Shown: piece by piece, positions 32,248-40,687 of the stretch | Numbering within the stretch: the stretch's first letter is position 1 | How the letters are laid out: the number at the start of each line of letters is the position of its first letter | Assembly: GCF_041949975.1 (NCBI RefSeq) | Contig: NZ_JBHFQG010000030.1 | Span: forward strand, 1-48,679 | From: Alteribacillus sp041949975 | Lineage (GTDB): Bacteria > Bacillota > Bacilli > Bacillales > Marinococcaceae | DNA: 48,679 nt | Direction: 5' to 3' | Program-made: the position numbers and the translations under genes | Notes under the pieces: model-generated | Told to the model about the DNA's origin: nothing | Databases searched by the model: none | What the model saw: the letters and a program-made list of their open reading frames with translations, nothing else

Positions 32248-33384
32248 CTAAGATTGACTTGCGTTGACCGATGCTGGTCTGCTTAATGGTTCATTCAGGG
32301 CCTCCCCTGATACTTGAATCACTTCTTCTGCTCCTTCTACATTTAACTCTACTTTTTCCACCCCTGTCACTTCTGTGGCAGATAGAGTGATGGCATGAAG
32401 GGCTTCATCCGATACAGCTGTACCTTCTTGTTCAGTTAAAAGGCCTTCATTAAAGAAAAGAGAAGCGGTGTCTCCATTAAGAGCAGATTGATCTTCTAAG
32501 GATGTCCCATCCCGCAGTACACTGTACAGAGAGCTGTTTGAAGATGGACCTTTTATTAATTCCTGCATGGTCACATCCAGTTTTTCTGATTCTTCAAAGC
32601 TATCAACTCTCCGGGTCACAGGAACATAATAGGACTGTTTTTCTGTTTGTGATAGAAAGTAAACCGTGACACTATCACTATTTGTCATATCTGATACACT
32701 TCCGCTGTCAAGGTTAATTCCATTTTCTCTGCTGTATGCATCACCAATAGGTGTGTTTTCCGCAGGCATTGTTTCCTGATCATACCCATTAATCTGAAAT
32801 TTAACCTGGTCAACGTTTTCAAATTGAGTTAACGTCCAGGTTACAGCCTGTATAATGGCTTGTTCATGTTTTGGATCATAATCCCTGAATTCCGGTGAAA
32901 AATCAGCAACAGCTGTACCATCTTTTTGTAAATTCACATCCACTTCTGTCCCGGGCGGAAGAACTGCTTGAAATCCATTTGGAATCATAGAGGTTAAAGG
33001 GCCATCCTGAACAAGATATTCAAGGGATTGCTTTAATGCCCCTTCTTCAACCGGGAGTTCAAATGTATGCGGAACTACCATGCCTTCCTCATTAATTAAA
33101 TAAAGCTCTCGCTCTGCTGTCTCTGTCGTTCCATCTTCATCTGCCGCATTTTCTTCTTCCTGGCTTTCTTCCTGGCTTTCTTCCTCAGCAGGCGCTTCTT
33201 TATTTTCATCCGTTTCGCCTGCTTCTCCTTCTGCTTCTTCAAATTCTTCCCATTCTATTTCTTCTGTTGCTTCTTCAGGAAGCTCCATTTCGTTGGATGC
33301 CTCATTATTACCAAAACCGCAGCCTTGCAAAATAAAGGGTACGGTAAGGAATGCCGCTGTCCCTATGAACCATTTCGTTTTCAT
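32248..33384 (-). CDS. gerM: GerM, sporulation and germination lipoprotein
   Basis: A 378-residue lipoprotein with lipobox LQGC (cysteine near residue 22) and two GerMN domains. The first is roughly residues 90-215 (ELYLINEEGMVVPHTFELP ... VKFQINGYDQE) and the second 230-365 (VTVYFLSQTEKQSYYVPVTR ... EKVELNVEG). In B. subtilis GerM supports the forespore-mother cell channel apparatus and germination. Between the lipobox and the first domain is a highly acidic, low-complexity linker of about 60 residues containing a duplicated SQEE. A possible sigma-E-like GTCTATT / CGTATAAA pair lies about 40 nt upstream of the ATG; this is weak evidence. Confidence 0.92.
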   Translation of the reverse strand: MKTKWFIGTAAFLTVPFILQGCGFGNNEASNEMELPEEATEEIEWEEFEEAEGEAGETDENKEAPAEEESQEESQEEENAADEDGTTETAERELYLINEEGMVVPHTFELPVEEGALKQSLEYLVQDGPLTSMIPNGFQAVLPPGTEVDVNLQKDGTAVADFSPEFRDYDPKHEQAIIQAVTWTLTQFENVDQVKFQINGYDQETMPAENTPIGDAYSRENGINLDSGSVSDMTNSDSVTVYFLSQTEKQSYYVPVTRRVDSFEESEKLDVTMQELIKGPSSNSSLYSVLRDGTSLEDQSALNGDTASLFFNEGLLTEQEGTAVSDEALHAITLSATEVTGVEKVELNVEGAEEVIQVSGEALNEPLSRPASVNASQS

Positions 33385-33550
33385 CTTCCATTCCCTCCCA
33401 GAGCAGTTTGTACTATCATTTATACGAGCCCTGAAAAGAAATAGACCTTAGAATATATCAAAATATTTCATAGATGGACCGGCTTTTTATTTTTTAAGAA
33501 AAAACACTGGCATGTCCTGCTTTGTGAAGCAAACAAAATTAAAAAATTTT

Positions 33551-34357
33551 CTATATAACCTGCCCTAATTGTATGGATTGTACATTAGCAGCCTTCCCGT
33601 CGAGCCAGCGGTTGGCTACGTCTTTAAAGCGCTGTGCAGAACCAGTTGTATAAAAAGTATGCTTCGGAGGCATATTCATTGTTGAAAGCATACCTTTATA
33701 GTGTAGTAATGTACTTACTTCTCTTGCTGTTTCGTCTCCAGAAGATATTAAGGAAATATGTCTTCCAACTGCTTTTTGAATGACATCATAAAGCAGAGGA
33801 TAATGAGTGCAGCCCAAAATAAGCGTATCAAAAGGTTTTGATTTCAGCGGTCTTAATGTTTGTTTCACAATCGAAAGTGCTTCTTCGCCTTCACAAATAC
33901 CTTGTTCAACAAGCGGTACGAATGGAGGGCAAGCTAAGCAGTCTACAGTGACATTTTCATTGATGGTGTGCAATGCTTTCACATAAGCTCCGCTGGCTAT
34001 GGTACATTCTGTTCCAATGACTGCTACATAATCATTTGAGGTTATTTTCAAGGCTGTAATCGCACCGGGCTGTACTACTCCTACTACTGGAATAGGAAGC
34101 TGTGACCTCACTTCCTCTAACACAACAGCAGTAGCGGTATTGCAAGCAATTACCAGCATTTTTATGTTTTCTTCTAGAAGACGATCAATCATTTCCCATG
34201 TATACTGCCTTACTTCTGAAACCGGCCTTGGTCCATATGGACACCGCGCCGTATCACCTATATATATCATTTCTTCTTTTGGGAGCTGGCGTGCAATTTC
34301 TCTTGCAACCGTTAAACCCCCTACACCTGAGTCAATAATACCAATTGGTCGATTCAC
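33551..34357 (-). CDS. racE: Glutamate racemase RacE/MurI
   Basis: Makes D-glutamate for peptidoglycan (and poly-gamma-glutamate where present). The 268-residue protein has IIDSGVGGLTVAREI, GDTARCPYGPRPVSEV, and both catalytic cysteines in VIACNTATAVV and LILGCTHYPLL. I favour the GTG at 34357 (MNRPIGIIDSG), 7 nt after GAGGG; a TTG one codon upstream is the alternative. It lies 37 bp after the MarR-type gene, probably co-transcribed with it, as in B. subtilis racE-ysmB. Confidence 0.96.
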   Translation of the reverse strand: MNRPIGIIDSGVGGLTVAREIARQLPKEEMIYIGDTARCPYGPRPVSEVRQYTWEMIDRLLEENIKMLVIACNTATAVVLEEVRSQLPIPVVGVVQPGAITALKITSNDYVAVIGTECTIASGAYVKALHTINENVTVDCLACPPFVPLVEQGICEGEEALSIVKQTLRPLKSKPFDTLILGCTHYPLLYDVIQKAVGRHISLISSGDETAREVSTLLHYKGMLSTMNMPPKHTFYTTGSAQRFKDVANRWLDGKAANVQSIQLGQVI

Positions 34358-34394
34358 CAAACGTCCCTCAATTTCTTTTAGAATTTCTTGATGG

Positions 34395-34841
34395 TTAAAT
34401 ATTCTGTTCTTCTTTTGTCATATTATCATGTAGAAGCGTCATACTTTTTTCAATATTTTCCACTTCTTCTGCGGTAAAATGACATAATACATTCTGCAGA
34501 TAATTTTGTCGTTCTTTTACAACTTCACGGATAATACTTTCACCTTTTTCAAGAAGGTGAATTTGGACGACTCTTCGGTCTTTTTCATCCTTTATTCTTT
34601 CTACTAATTGATTATTCTCCATCCGGTCCACTAAATCCGTTGTTGTACTGCAGGCAAGGTACATCTTGTTAGACAATTCACCAATAGTCATATCACCGTC
34701 TTCCTGCAGCCATTGCAGTGCAACAAACTGAGGCGGAGTGATTGGAAATTGGTTCAAAATTTCCCGTCCTTTTTGTTTAACAATATATGATACATGCCTT
34801 AAAGATTTTTCAATCCCCGCTACCTGGGTGTTATCAATCAT
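34395..34841 (-). CDS. ysmB: MarR-family transcriptional regulator (YsmB-like)
   Basis: A 148-residue winged-helix regulator. Visible are the helix-turn-helix and wing regions (DMTIGELSNKMYLACSTTTD, LVDRMENNQLVERIKDEKDRR, VVQIHLLEKGESI) and dimerisation helices at both ends. The ligand and targets are unknown. GGGAGG precedes the ATG. A dyad ATGGT-AATG-ACCAT at 34955-34968, about 115 nt upstream, could be its operator, but this is only inference. The position next to racE matches ysmB of B. subtilis. Confidence 0.85.
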   Translation of the reverse strand: MIDNTQVAGIEKSLRHVSYIVKQKGREILNQFPITPPQFVALQWLQEDGDMTIGELSNKMYLACSTTTDLVDRMENNQLVERIKDEKDRRVVQIHLLEKGESIIREVVKERQNYLQNVLCHFTAEEVENIEKSMTLLHDNMTKEEQNI

Positions 34842-35016
34842 GATTTTCCTCCCTGTTATCCTTCATGCTTTTATTTTCTCTTTTTTTCAATAGCATTGCA
34901 AGGTACGGAAAGGGAAACGTCATAAGTTGTTCATAAGTCTTCTTCTATTAGTTTATGGTAATGACCATGATCCGCTACTACCCATGAAAATATAGGTGTT
35001 TCCTTTAATTTTAGAT

Positions 35017-35053
35017 GAAAAAACTGCCGGCCAAGGAAGCCCCAGCACGGCAG
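35017..35053 (-). terminator. Terminator of ptsI
   Basis: CTGCCG and CGGCAG arms with an internal GGGGCTTCC/GGCC region, followed by TTTTTTC on the minus strand. Confidence 0.75.
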
Positions 35054-35074
35054 AAAAAAATTCATGGTGTTATT

Positions 35075-36799
35075 TCACGACACAATAAATCCTTTTTTAT
35101 TTACTAATTCTGCTACTTCATCAGCAGTCGATAAGTGAATTGCTTCTTTAGCTAAGGACTCTGCCTCTTTTTTAGAAAGGCGGCGGATTTGGCTTCTGAC
35201 CGGCAGTACAGAAGTTGCACTCATGCTGAATTCATCCAGGCCAAGTCCAAGAAGAAGCGGTACAGCTGTTTCTTCTCCAGCCATTTCTCCGCACATTCCT
35301 GCCCATTTTCCTTCTTTATGTGCTGCATCAATAACATTTTTAACGAGCCTCAAAATGGCAGGATGATAAGGCTGGTACAAGTGAGAAACTTTCTCACTCA
35401 TGCGATCAGCAGCTAATGTATATTGAATTAAATCATTAGTACCGATACTGAAAAAGTCTACTTCTTTTGCAAAAATATCAGCAGCTACAGCAGTAGAAGG
35501 GATTTCAACCATAATACCTACTTCTACGTTATCGGATACAGCATGTCCTTCTGTAAGAAGCTCCTGCTTTACATCTTCTAAAATAGCTTTCGCTTCCCGG
35601 ACTTCTTCTACTGTTGCTACCATTGGAAACATAATTTTTAATGTACCAAAGGCACTAGCGCGAAGTAATGCACGAAGCTGAGTACGGAACATATCCGTTT
35701 CTTCTAAACAGAGACGGATCGCACGAAACCCTAGAAAGGGATTGAGCTCTTTGGGCAAATCTAAATAAGGAAGTTCTTTGTCCCCGCCAATATCGAGCGT
35801 CCTAATAACTACTGGTTTTCCTTCCATACGTTCTAGTACTTCTTTATATGCTTCAAACTGTTCTTCTTCTTTTGGCAGTTCGTTTCTGCCCATATAGAGA
35901 AATTCTGTGCGATACAGGCCGATTCCTTCCGCCCCATTTGAGAGTACGCCTTCCATATCTTCTGGAGTACCAATGTTTGCAGCAAGCTCTACCTGTTGTT
36001 TATCAGTTGTTATGGATGGCTCATTAACCAGCTTAGCCCATTCTTCTTTTTGACGAAGATAGTCATTTAATTTCTCCCTGTATGTCTCTATAACATTTCC
36101 ATCAGGGTTAATAAGTACTTCCCCTTCCATACCATCAATGACGATCGTATCTCCCGTAGAAATAGACGCAGTCGCTTCTTTCGTTCCAACTACTGCTGGA
36201 ATCTCCATGGAACGTGCCATGATTGCTGAATGTGAAGTGCGTCCGCCAATATCTGTAGCAAACCCAAGCACATAATCTAAGTTTAATTGTGCCGTATCAG
36301 AAGGAGTTAAGTCTTCTGCGATAACAACCGTTTCATCTTGAATCGTAGCAAGACTCGTATTTTCCATTCCGAGAAGGTGCAATAGTACACGTTGGGATAC
36401 GTCACGGATATCTGCTGCACGCTCTTTCATGTATTCATTATCCATGCCTTCAAACATGGTCACGTACATGTCTGATATTTCTTTCATCGCATACTCTGCA
36501 TTTAACTTCTCTTCTTTAATTTTAGCTGTTACCCCATCTAAAATTTCCGGGTCTTCTAGTACGAGAAGGTGAGCGGAAAAAATTTCAGCTTTATCTTCGC
36601 CCATTTCCTTTAGAGTCTTTTCCTTAATAAACTGAAGTTCGTTTTTTGCTTTTCTCACCGCTTCATCAAAACGGGTGGTTTCTGCTTCTGCATCATCCAC
36701 CGTCTTTTTTTGAATGTCCATGTTCGGTTGCTCAAGGACAAAAGCTTTTGCAATCGCAATTCCTTTTGAAGCGGCAATGCCCTTCAAAGTGTTTATCAT
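35075..36799 (-). CDS. ptsI: PTS enzyme I
   Basis: Phosphoenolpyruvate-protein phosphotransferase, which autophosphorylates with PEP and passes the phosphate to HPr. The 574-residue protein shows the phospho-histidine H190 in GGRTSHSAIMARSM, RTEFLYMGR, NPFLGFRAIRLCL, and the PEP-binding FSIGTNDLIQYTLA. The cysteine motif WAGMCGEMAGEE is also present. The ATG overlaps the ptsH stop by one base (TAATG), so the two are translationally coupled. No EIIC gene lies nearby. Confidence 0.98.
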   Translation of the reverse strand: MINTLKGIAASKGIAIAKAFVLEQPNMDIQKKTVDDAEAETTRFDEAVRKAKNELQFIKEKTLKEMGEDKAEIFSAHLLVLEDPEILDGVTAKIKEEKLNAEYAMKEISDMYVTMFEGMDNEYMKERAADIRDVSQRVLLHLLGMENTSLATIQDETVVIAEDLTPSDTAQLNLDYVLGFATDIGGRTSHSAIMARSMEIPAVVGTKEATASISTGDTIVIDGMEGEVLINPDGNVIETYREKLNDYLRQKEEWAKLVNEPSITTDKQQVELAANIGTPEDMEGVLSNGAEGIGLYRTEFLYMGRNELPKEEEQFEAYKEVLERMEGKPVVIRTLDIGGDKELPYLDLPKELNPFLGFRAIRLCLEETDMFRTQLRALLRASAFGTLKIMFPMVATVEEVREAKAILEDVKQELLTEGHAVSDNVEVGIMVEIPSTAVAADIFAKEVDFFSIGTNDLIQYTLAADRMSEKVSHLYQPYHPAILRLVKNVIDAAHKEGKWAGMCGEMAGEETAVPLLLGLGLDEFSMSATSVLPVRSQIRRLSKKEAESLAKEAIHLSTADEVAELVNKKGFIVS

Positions 36800-37062
36800 T
36801 ACTCTCCAAGCCCTTCTTTTACTACTTCTTCAATTGCTTGCATTGCTTCCTCTTCGTCTCCGCCTTCTGCTTTAATGGAAACTTCTGCTCCTTTACCTAC
36901 GCCAAGGGACATTACACCCATGATGGACTTTAAGTTAACAGATTTACCGTTATACTCGAGCGTAATATCTGAAGAAAATTGTCCTGCTTTGTTGACAAGC
37001 TGAGTAGCCGGACGAGCGTGAATCCCTGTATCGTTTGTGATGGTGAAAGTTTTTTCCTGCAT
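36799..37062 (-). CDS. ptsH: PTS phosphocarrier protein HPr
   Basis: An 87-residue HPr with the catalytic histidine H15 in DTGIHARPATQ. The HPr-kinase target serine S46 is in NLKSIMGVMSLG, so it can act both in sugar transport and in CcpA-mediated carbon catabolite control. The ATG at 37062 (MQEKTFTIT) lies 8 nt after AAAGGGG; the in-frame ATG at 37068 is only 2 nt after it and is unlikely. It forms the ptsH-ptsI pair here, without ptsG, between the ysmB and gerE genes. Confidence 0.97.
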   Translation of the reverse strand: MQEKTFTITNDTGIHARPATQLVNKAGQFSSDITLEYNGKSVNLKSIMGVMSLGVGKGAEVSIKAEGGDEEEAMQAIEEVVKEGLGE

Positions 37063-37084
37063 GTTCATTACCCCTTTTCAATTT

Positions 37085-37131
37085 ATTATATCGCTTACAT
37101 AAACATACTAAGTAACGATACGCCAGGTCAA
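37085..37131 (-). promoter_or_regulatory. ptsHI promoter region with candidate cre site
   Basis: On the minus strand TTGACC (37126-37131) with TATGTT 18 nt further, and a perfect TATAAT at 37085-37090 lacking a good -35. TGTAAGCGATATAA at 37086-37099 matches the catabolite-responsive element consensus except for one base and overlaps the second -10. CcpA control is an inference. Confidence 0.5.
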
Positions 37132-37510
37132 ACCAACGTATTAATCTTACGTTACCACTTTCTGCTTTGTTTTAACCTGTAAAGCATACATTAGAAAAAC
37201 TCGGTTTTTCCCCGAATGCTTATAATTAGGTGCCGGTATTTTTCTAAAACAGTTAACCAATAATATTTTATACTTCTTAACAGTATAAAAAAACATGAGC
37301 AAATGCAAAAGGGCGGGGAAAAAATACAAATAGATTGTACTTATTTCCTCCTCCTGCATTTACTCATGCCTGATCGTGTCAGTAACACGTAAATGTTTAT
37401 GGTTTCATGCAAATGTTAAAACAAAACAGCGTACATAATTACATGGAGATTATAACATTTACCTGTATCATCAGCAAGCATATTTTTTAAAATCCTTTTA
37501 CGTGGTACTG
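37132..37510. other. Intergenic region between gerE and ptsH
   Basis: About 380 bp of AT-rich sequence. A 70-codon minus-strand frame (37147-37359) has neither a ribosome site nor a recognisable product. No gene supported. Confidence 0.4.
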
Positions 37511-37546
37511 AAAAAATACCGGCCTTCCTCAAATGAAAAGCCGGTA
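37511..37546 (-). terminator. Terminator of gerE
   Basis: TACCGGC and GCCGGTA arms followed by TTTTTTC on the minus strand. Confidence 0.8.
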
Positions 37547-37551
37547 AATGG

Positions 37552-37776
37552 CTAGATAGTAAGTTCTCCCATCCTGATTAATTCAATCACAGCTTGAGAA
37601 CGCCCCTTCACACCCAGTTTTTGCATAGTATTTGAGATATGGTTGCGGACTGTTTTTTCGCTGATAAATAACTGGGCAGCTATTTCTCTTGTGGTTTTAT
37701 CTTGGACAAGCAATTCAAAGACTTCCCGTTCCCGCTTGGTAAGCAAAGTACGGTGGCCTCTGTCCATCTCCCTCAA
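37552..37776 (-). CDS. gerE: GerE, late mother-cell sporulation regulator
   Basis: A LuxR-type DNA-binding protein controlling late spore-coat genes in the mother cell. The helix-turn-helix is nearly the whole protein: LLTKREREVFELLVQDKT, IAAQLFISEKTVRNHISNTM, LGVKGRSQAVIELIRMGEL. I chose the TTG at 37776, 5 nt after AAAGGGTGA. It gives 74 residues and places TKREREV exactly where B. subtilis GerE has it. Another TTG at 37797 after GGGGG would give 81 residues. A sigma-K-like promoter lies upstream. Confidence 0.93.
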   Translation of the reverse strand: MREMDRGHRTLLTKREREVFELLVQDKTTREIAAQLFISEKTVRNHISNTMQKLGVKGRSQAVIELIRMGELTI

Positions 37777-38080
37777 TGGCTTCACCCTTTCTGACAAGGC
37801 TGCCCCCGTCCTTTACCTTTCGGCGAAAGGGTCGGAGTATGGAAAGAATATAGTCAGCATATTTTATGCCAGCTGCAGACAGACTGTTACGGGCATATGT
37901 TGCTATTACGGGATTTTAATCATTTGTTTTATTAATTTTATTAATGAAGCTTGTTTTACCATCAGTCCTTATGTAAAGGCTCAAAATTAAAAATGTGAAA
38001 GGGCAGGCTTAGCACAACAAATAAAGCCGAGGACTTTTATTATATGAAAGATTCCCCGATCCGTTCTTATCATAAATCTT
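37777..38080 (-). other. Intergenic region upstream of gerE
   Basis: About 300 bp. It holds the sigma-K-type promoter and, between promoter and gene, the small palindrome CCTTTCGGCGAAAGG (37816-37830) in the 5' leader. Otherwise AT-rich with no ORF. Confidence 0.4.
37860..37887 (-). promoter_or_regulatory. Sigma-K-type promoter of gerE
   Basis: CATAAAATA (37860-37868) fits the sigma-K -10 consensus CATAnnnTA exactly. An AC (37886-37887) lies 17 nt upstream at the -35. Known sigma-K control of gerE in B. subtilis supports this. Confidence 0.65.
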
Positions 38081-38128
38081 AAAAAAAAACGATCCCGCAA
38101 CGACAGGAACCGTTGCAGGATCGTTTTA
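38081..38128 (-). terminator. Terminator of sdhCAB
   Basis: AAAACGATCCTGCAACGG pairs with CCGTTGCGGGATCGTTTT (reverse arms, one G-T), followed by a long T-run on the minus strand. Confidence 0.85.
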
Positions 38129-38133
38129 GTATA

Positions 38134-38895
38134 TTACATTTTGTCGCTTCCAAAGAAATTCTTGAATGATTGCAGAGCAGTGTCACGATTTAAAGCTGCA
38201 ATGGAAGTCGTGAGCGGAATGCCTTTCGGGCATGACTGCACACAGTTTTGGGAGTTACCACAGTTAGCAAGTCCTCCATCGCCCATAATCGTTTCCAGGC
38301 GTTCCGCTTTATTCATTTCTCCTGTTGGATGAGCATTAAACAAACGAACTTGAGACAGCGGAGCCGGGCCGATAAAGTCAGAATTATCATTGACGTTAGG
38401 GCAGGCTTCAAGGCATACACCGCAAGTCATACACTTAGACAGTTCATACGCCCACTGCCGTTTGTTTTCAGCCATCCGAGGGCCAGGACCAAGGTCATAC
38501 GTACCATCAATCGGAATCCAGGCTTTCACTTTTTTCAGTGAATCAAACATTCTGCTTCGGTCTACCATCAGATCTCTAATAACCGGAAATGTTTTCATCG
38601 GCTCAAGACGTATCGGCTGTTCCAGCTGATCTACCAGCGCCGTACAAGATTGGCGCGGCTTACCGTTAATAACCATGGAACAAGCTCCGCAAACCTCTTC
38701 AAGACAGTTCATATCCCAAATGACCGGCGTTGTTTCTTTACCATTTGCATCCACCGGATTTCGGCGGATTTCCATCAATGCAGAAATAACGTTCATGTTA
38801 GGACGGTGGTCAAGCTCAAATTCCTGCACATAGGAATTGCTTTCCGGTCCTTCCTGACGAGTAATTATAAAACGGACCTTTTTATCTTCACTCAT
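38134..38895 (-). CDS. sdhB: Succinate dehydrogenase iron-sulfur subunit SdhB
   Basis: Electron-transfer subunit of complex II with three Fe-S clusters. The 253-residue protein shows LEEVCGACSMVINGKPRQSC for the [2Fe-2S] cluster. CMTCGVCLEACPN and NCGNSQNCVQSCPKGIPL bind the [4Fe-4S] and [3Fe-4S] clusters. The ATG overlaps the sdhA stop by 4 nt. It is the last gene of sdhCAB and is followed by a strong terminator. Confidence 0.98.
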   Translation of the reverse strand: MSEDKKVRFIITRQEGPESNSYVQEFELDHRPNMNVISALMEIRRNPVDANGKETTPVIWDMNCLEEVCGACSMVINGKPRQSCTALVDQLEQPIRLEPMKTFPVIRDLMVDRSRMFDSLKKVKAWIPIDGTYDLGPGPRMAENKRQWAYELSKCMTCGVCLEACPNVNDNSDFIGPAPLSQVRLFNAHPTGEMNKAERLETIMGDGGLANCGNSQNCVQSCPKGIPLTTSIAALNRDTALQSFKNFFGSDKM

Positions 38896-40673
38896 TTGTT
38901 ACCAGCTCCTTGCTTGGACCCTGTTTTACTTTTCGAGTAATCGCGTTTACGAGGTTTAATTAAAGAAACATCAACGTCCTCGTATTCAAAGTCAGGCCCA
39001 TGTTTTGCAGGATTATATTTCGCTTTGGTTGTTTTTAAGAATTCTTCATCATTACGTTCAGGGAATTCAGGTTTATAATGTGCTCCGCGGCTTTCATTAC
39101 GGTTATAAGCTCCAAGCGTAATTACCCGTGCCAGGTTAAGCATACCTTTCAGCTGACGGGTAAAGGAAGCAGCCTGGTTGCTCCATCTCGCAGTGTCAGT
39201 CATATTAATATCTTTCCAGCGCTCCATCAGCTCTTGAATTTTTTCATCTGTTTGAAGGAGCTTTTCATTTTCACGTACAACCGTTACGTTATCTGTCATC
39301 CATTCACCAAGCTCTTTATGAAGAACGTAAGCATTTTCTTTACCTTCCATCTTCATAATGCTTTCAAAGTTTTCCTGCTCTTTTTTCTTCTCATTTTCAT
39401 ATAAGGAAGAAGAAAGATCTTCTGAAGCTTTTTCTAATCCGCTTATATATTCAACTGCTTTTGGACCTGCCACCATACCGCCATAAATAGCAGATACGAG
39501 TGAGTTTGCCCCAAGTCTATTAGCACCATGCTGAGAATAATCACACTCACCTGCAGCAAAGAGGCCAGGGATGTTAGTCATTTGATCGTAATCAACCCAC
39601 ATACCGCCCATAGAATAGTGAACGGCAGGGAAAATCTTCATTGGAACTTTTCGAGGGTCATCCCCCATGAACTTCTCATAAATTTCCATAATTCCACCGA
39701 GTTTAATATCTAACTCTTTCGGATCTTTATGAGACAAATCCAAGTAAACCATGTTTTCGCCATTAATACCAAGCTTCTGTTCTACACATACATCAAATAT
39801 TTCGCGTGTGGCAATGTCACGCGGCACCAAGTTACCATAAGCTGGATACTTTTCTTCAAGGAAATACCAAGGCTTACCGTCTTTATATGTCCAGACACGA
39901 CCGCCTTCTCCACGGGCAGATTCACTCATGAGACGAAGCTTGTCATCCCCCGGAATCGCTGTTGGGTGAATTTGAATGAATTCTCCGTTAGCATAGTAAA
40001 CGCCCTGCTCATATAGCTTGGAAGCAGCAAAGCCTGTGTTGATAACAGAGTTTGTAGATTTACCAAAAATAATCCCCGGTCCGCCTGTTGCCATGATAAC
40101 TGCGTCTGCCCGGAAGCTTTCTATCTCCATAGAACGAAGATTTTGAGCAGAAATACCGCGGCAGCGTCCTTCTTCATCCAGAACAGCTGAAGTAAACTCC
40201 CAGCCTTCATATTTATTTACAAGACCAGCTACTTCGTAACGGCGTACTTGTTCATCTAAAGCATAAAGAAGCTGCTGACCTGTAGTCGCACCTGCAAATG
40301 CGGTACGGTGATGCTGTGTTCCACCAAAACGACGGAAATCAAGCAAGCCCTCTGCTGTGCGGTTAAACATAACCCCCATGCGGTCCATTAAATGGATGAT
40401 ACCAGGAGCTGCTTCTGTCATCGCTTTAACTGGCGGCTGATTGGCAAGAAAATCACCGCCGTAAACCGTATCATCAAAGTGTTCCCACGGGGAGTCACCT
40501 TCCCCTTTCGTATTAACTGCTCCGTTAATGCCGCCCTGGGCACAAACAGAGTGAGACCGTTTTACCGGAACGACAGAGAAAAGGTCTACCTGCTTGCCTG
40601 CCTCCGCTGCTTTTATCGTCGCCATAAGCCCTGCCAGGCCTCCGCCGACTACGATAATTTTACCATTGCTCAT
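38892..40673 (-). CDS. sdhA: Succinate dehydrogenase flavoprotein subunit SdhA
   Basis: Oxidises succinate to fumarate with covalently bound FAD. The 593-residue protein has the dinucleotide motif IIVVGGGLAGLMATIKAAE. The flavinylated histidine is in KRSHSVCAQGGINGA. GGTQHHRTAFAGATTGQ, the catalytic region SESARGEGGRVW, HYSMGGMWVDYDQM and GANRLGANSLVSAIYGG follow. The C terminus is basic (KPRKRDYSKSKTGSKQ). It lies 14 bp after sdhC and overlaps sdhB. Confidence 0.98.
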   Translation of the reverse strand: MSNGKIIVVGGGLAGLMATIKAAEAGKQVDLFSVVPVKRSHSVCAQGGINGAVNTKGEGDSPWEHFDDTVYGGDFLANQPPVKAMTEAAPGIIHLMDRMGVMFNRTAEGLLDFRRFGGTQHHRTAFAGATTGQQLLYALDEQVRRYEVAGLVNKYEGWEFTSAVLDEEGRCRGISAQNLRSMEIESFRADAVIMATGGPGIIFGKSTNSVINTGFAASKLYEQGVYYANGEFIQIHPTAIPGDDKLRLMSESARGEGGRVWTYKDGKPWYFLEEKYPAYGNLVPRDIATREIFDVCVEQKLGINGENMVYLDLSHKDPKELDIKLGGIMEIYEKFMGDDPRKVPMKIFPAVHYSMGGMWVDYDQMTNIPGLFAAGECDYSQHGANRLGANSLVSAIYGGMVAGPKAVEYISGLEKASEDLSSSLYENEKKKEQENFESIMKMEGKENAYVLHKELGEWMTDNVTVVRENEKLLQTDEKIQELMERWKDINMTDTARWSNQAASFTRQLKGMLNLARVITLGAYNRNESRGAHYKPEFPERNDEEFLKTTKAKYNPAKHGPDFEYEDVDVSLIKPRKRDYSKSKTGSKQGAGNK

Positions 40674-40687
40674 TTAAGACCCACTCC

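Noticed and set aside
37147..37359. 70-codon minus-strand frame upstream of ptsH
   Set aside because: No ribosome site, cysteine- and lysine-rich random-looking product; AT-rich intergenic region.
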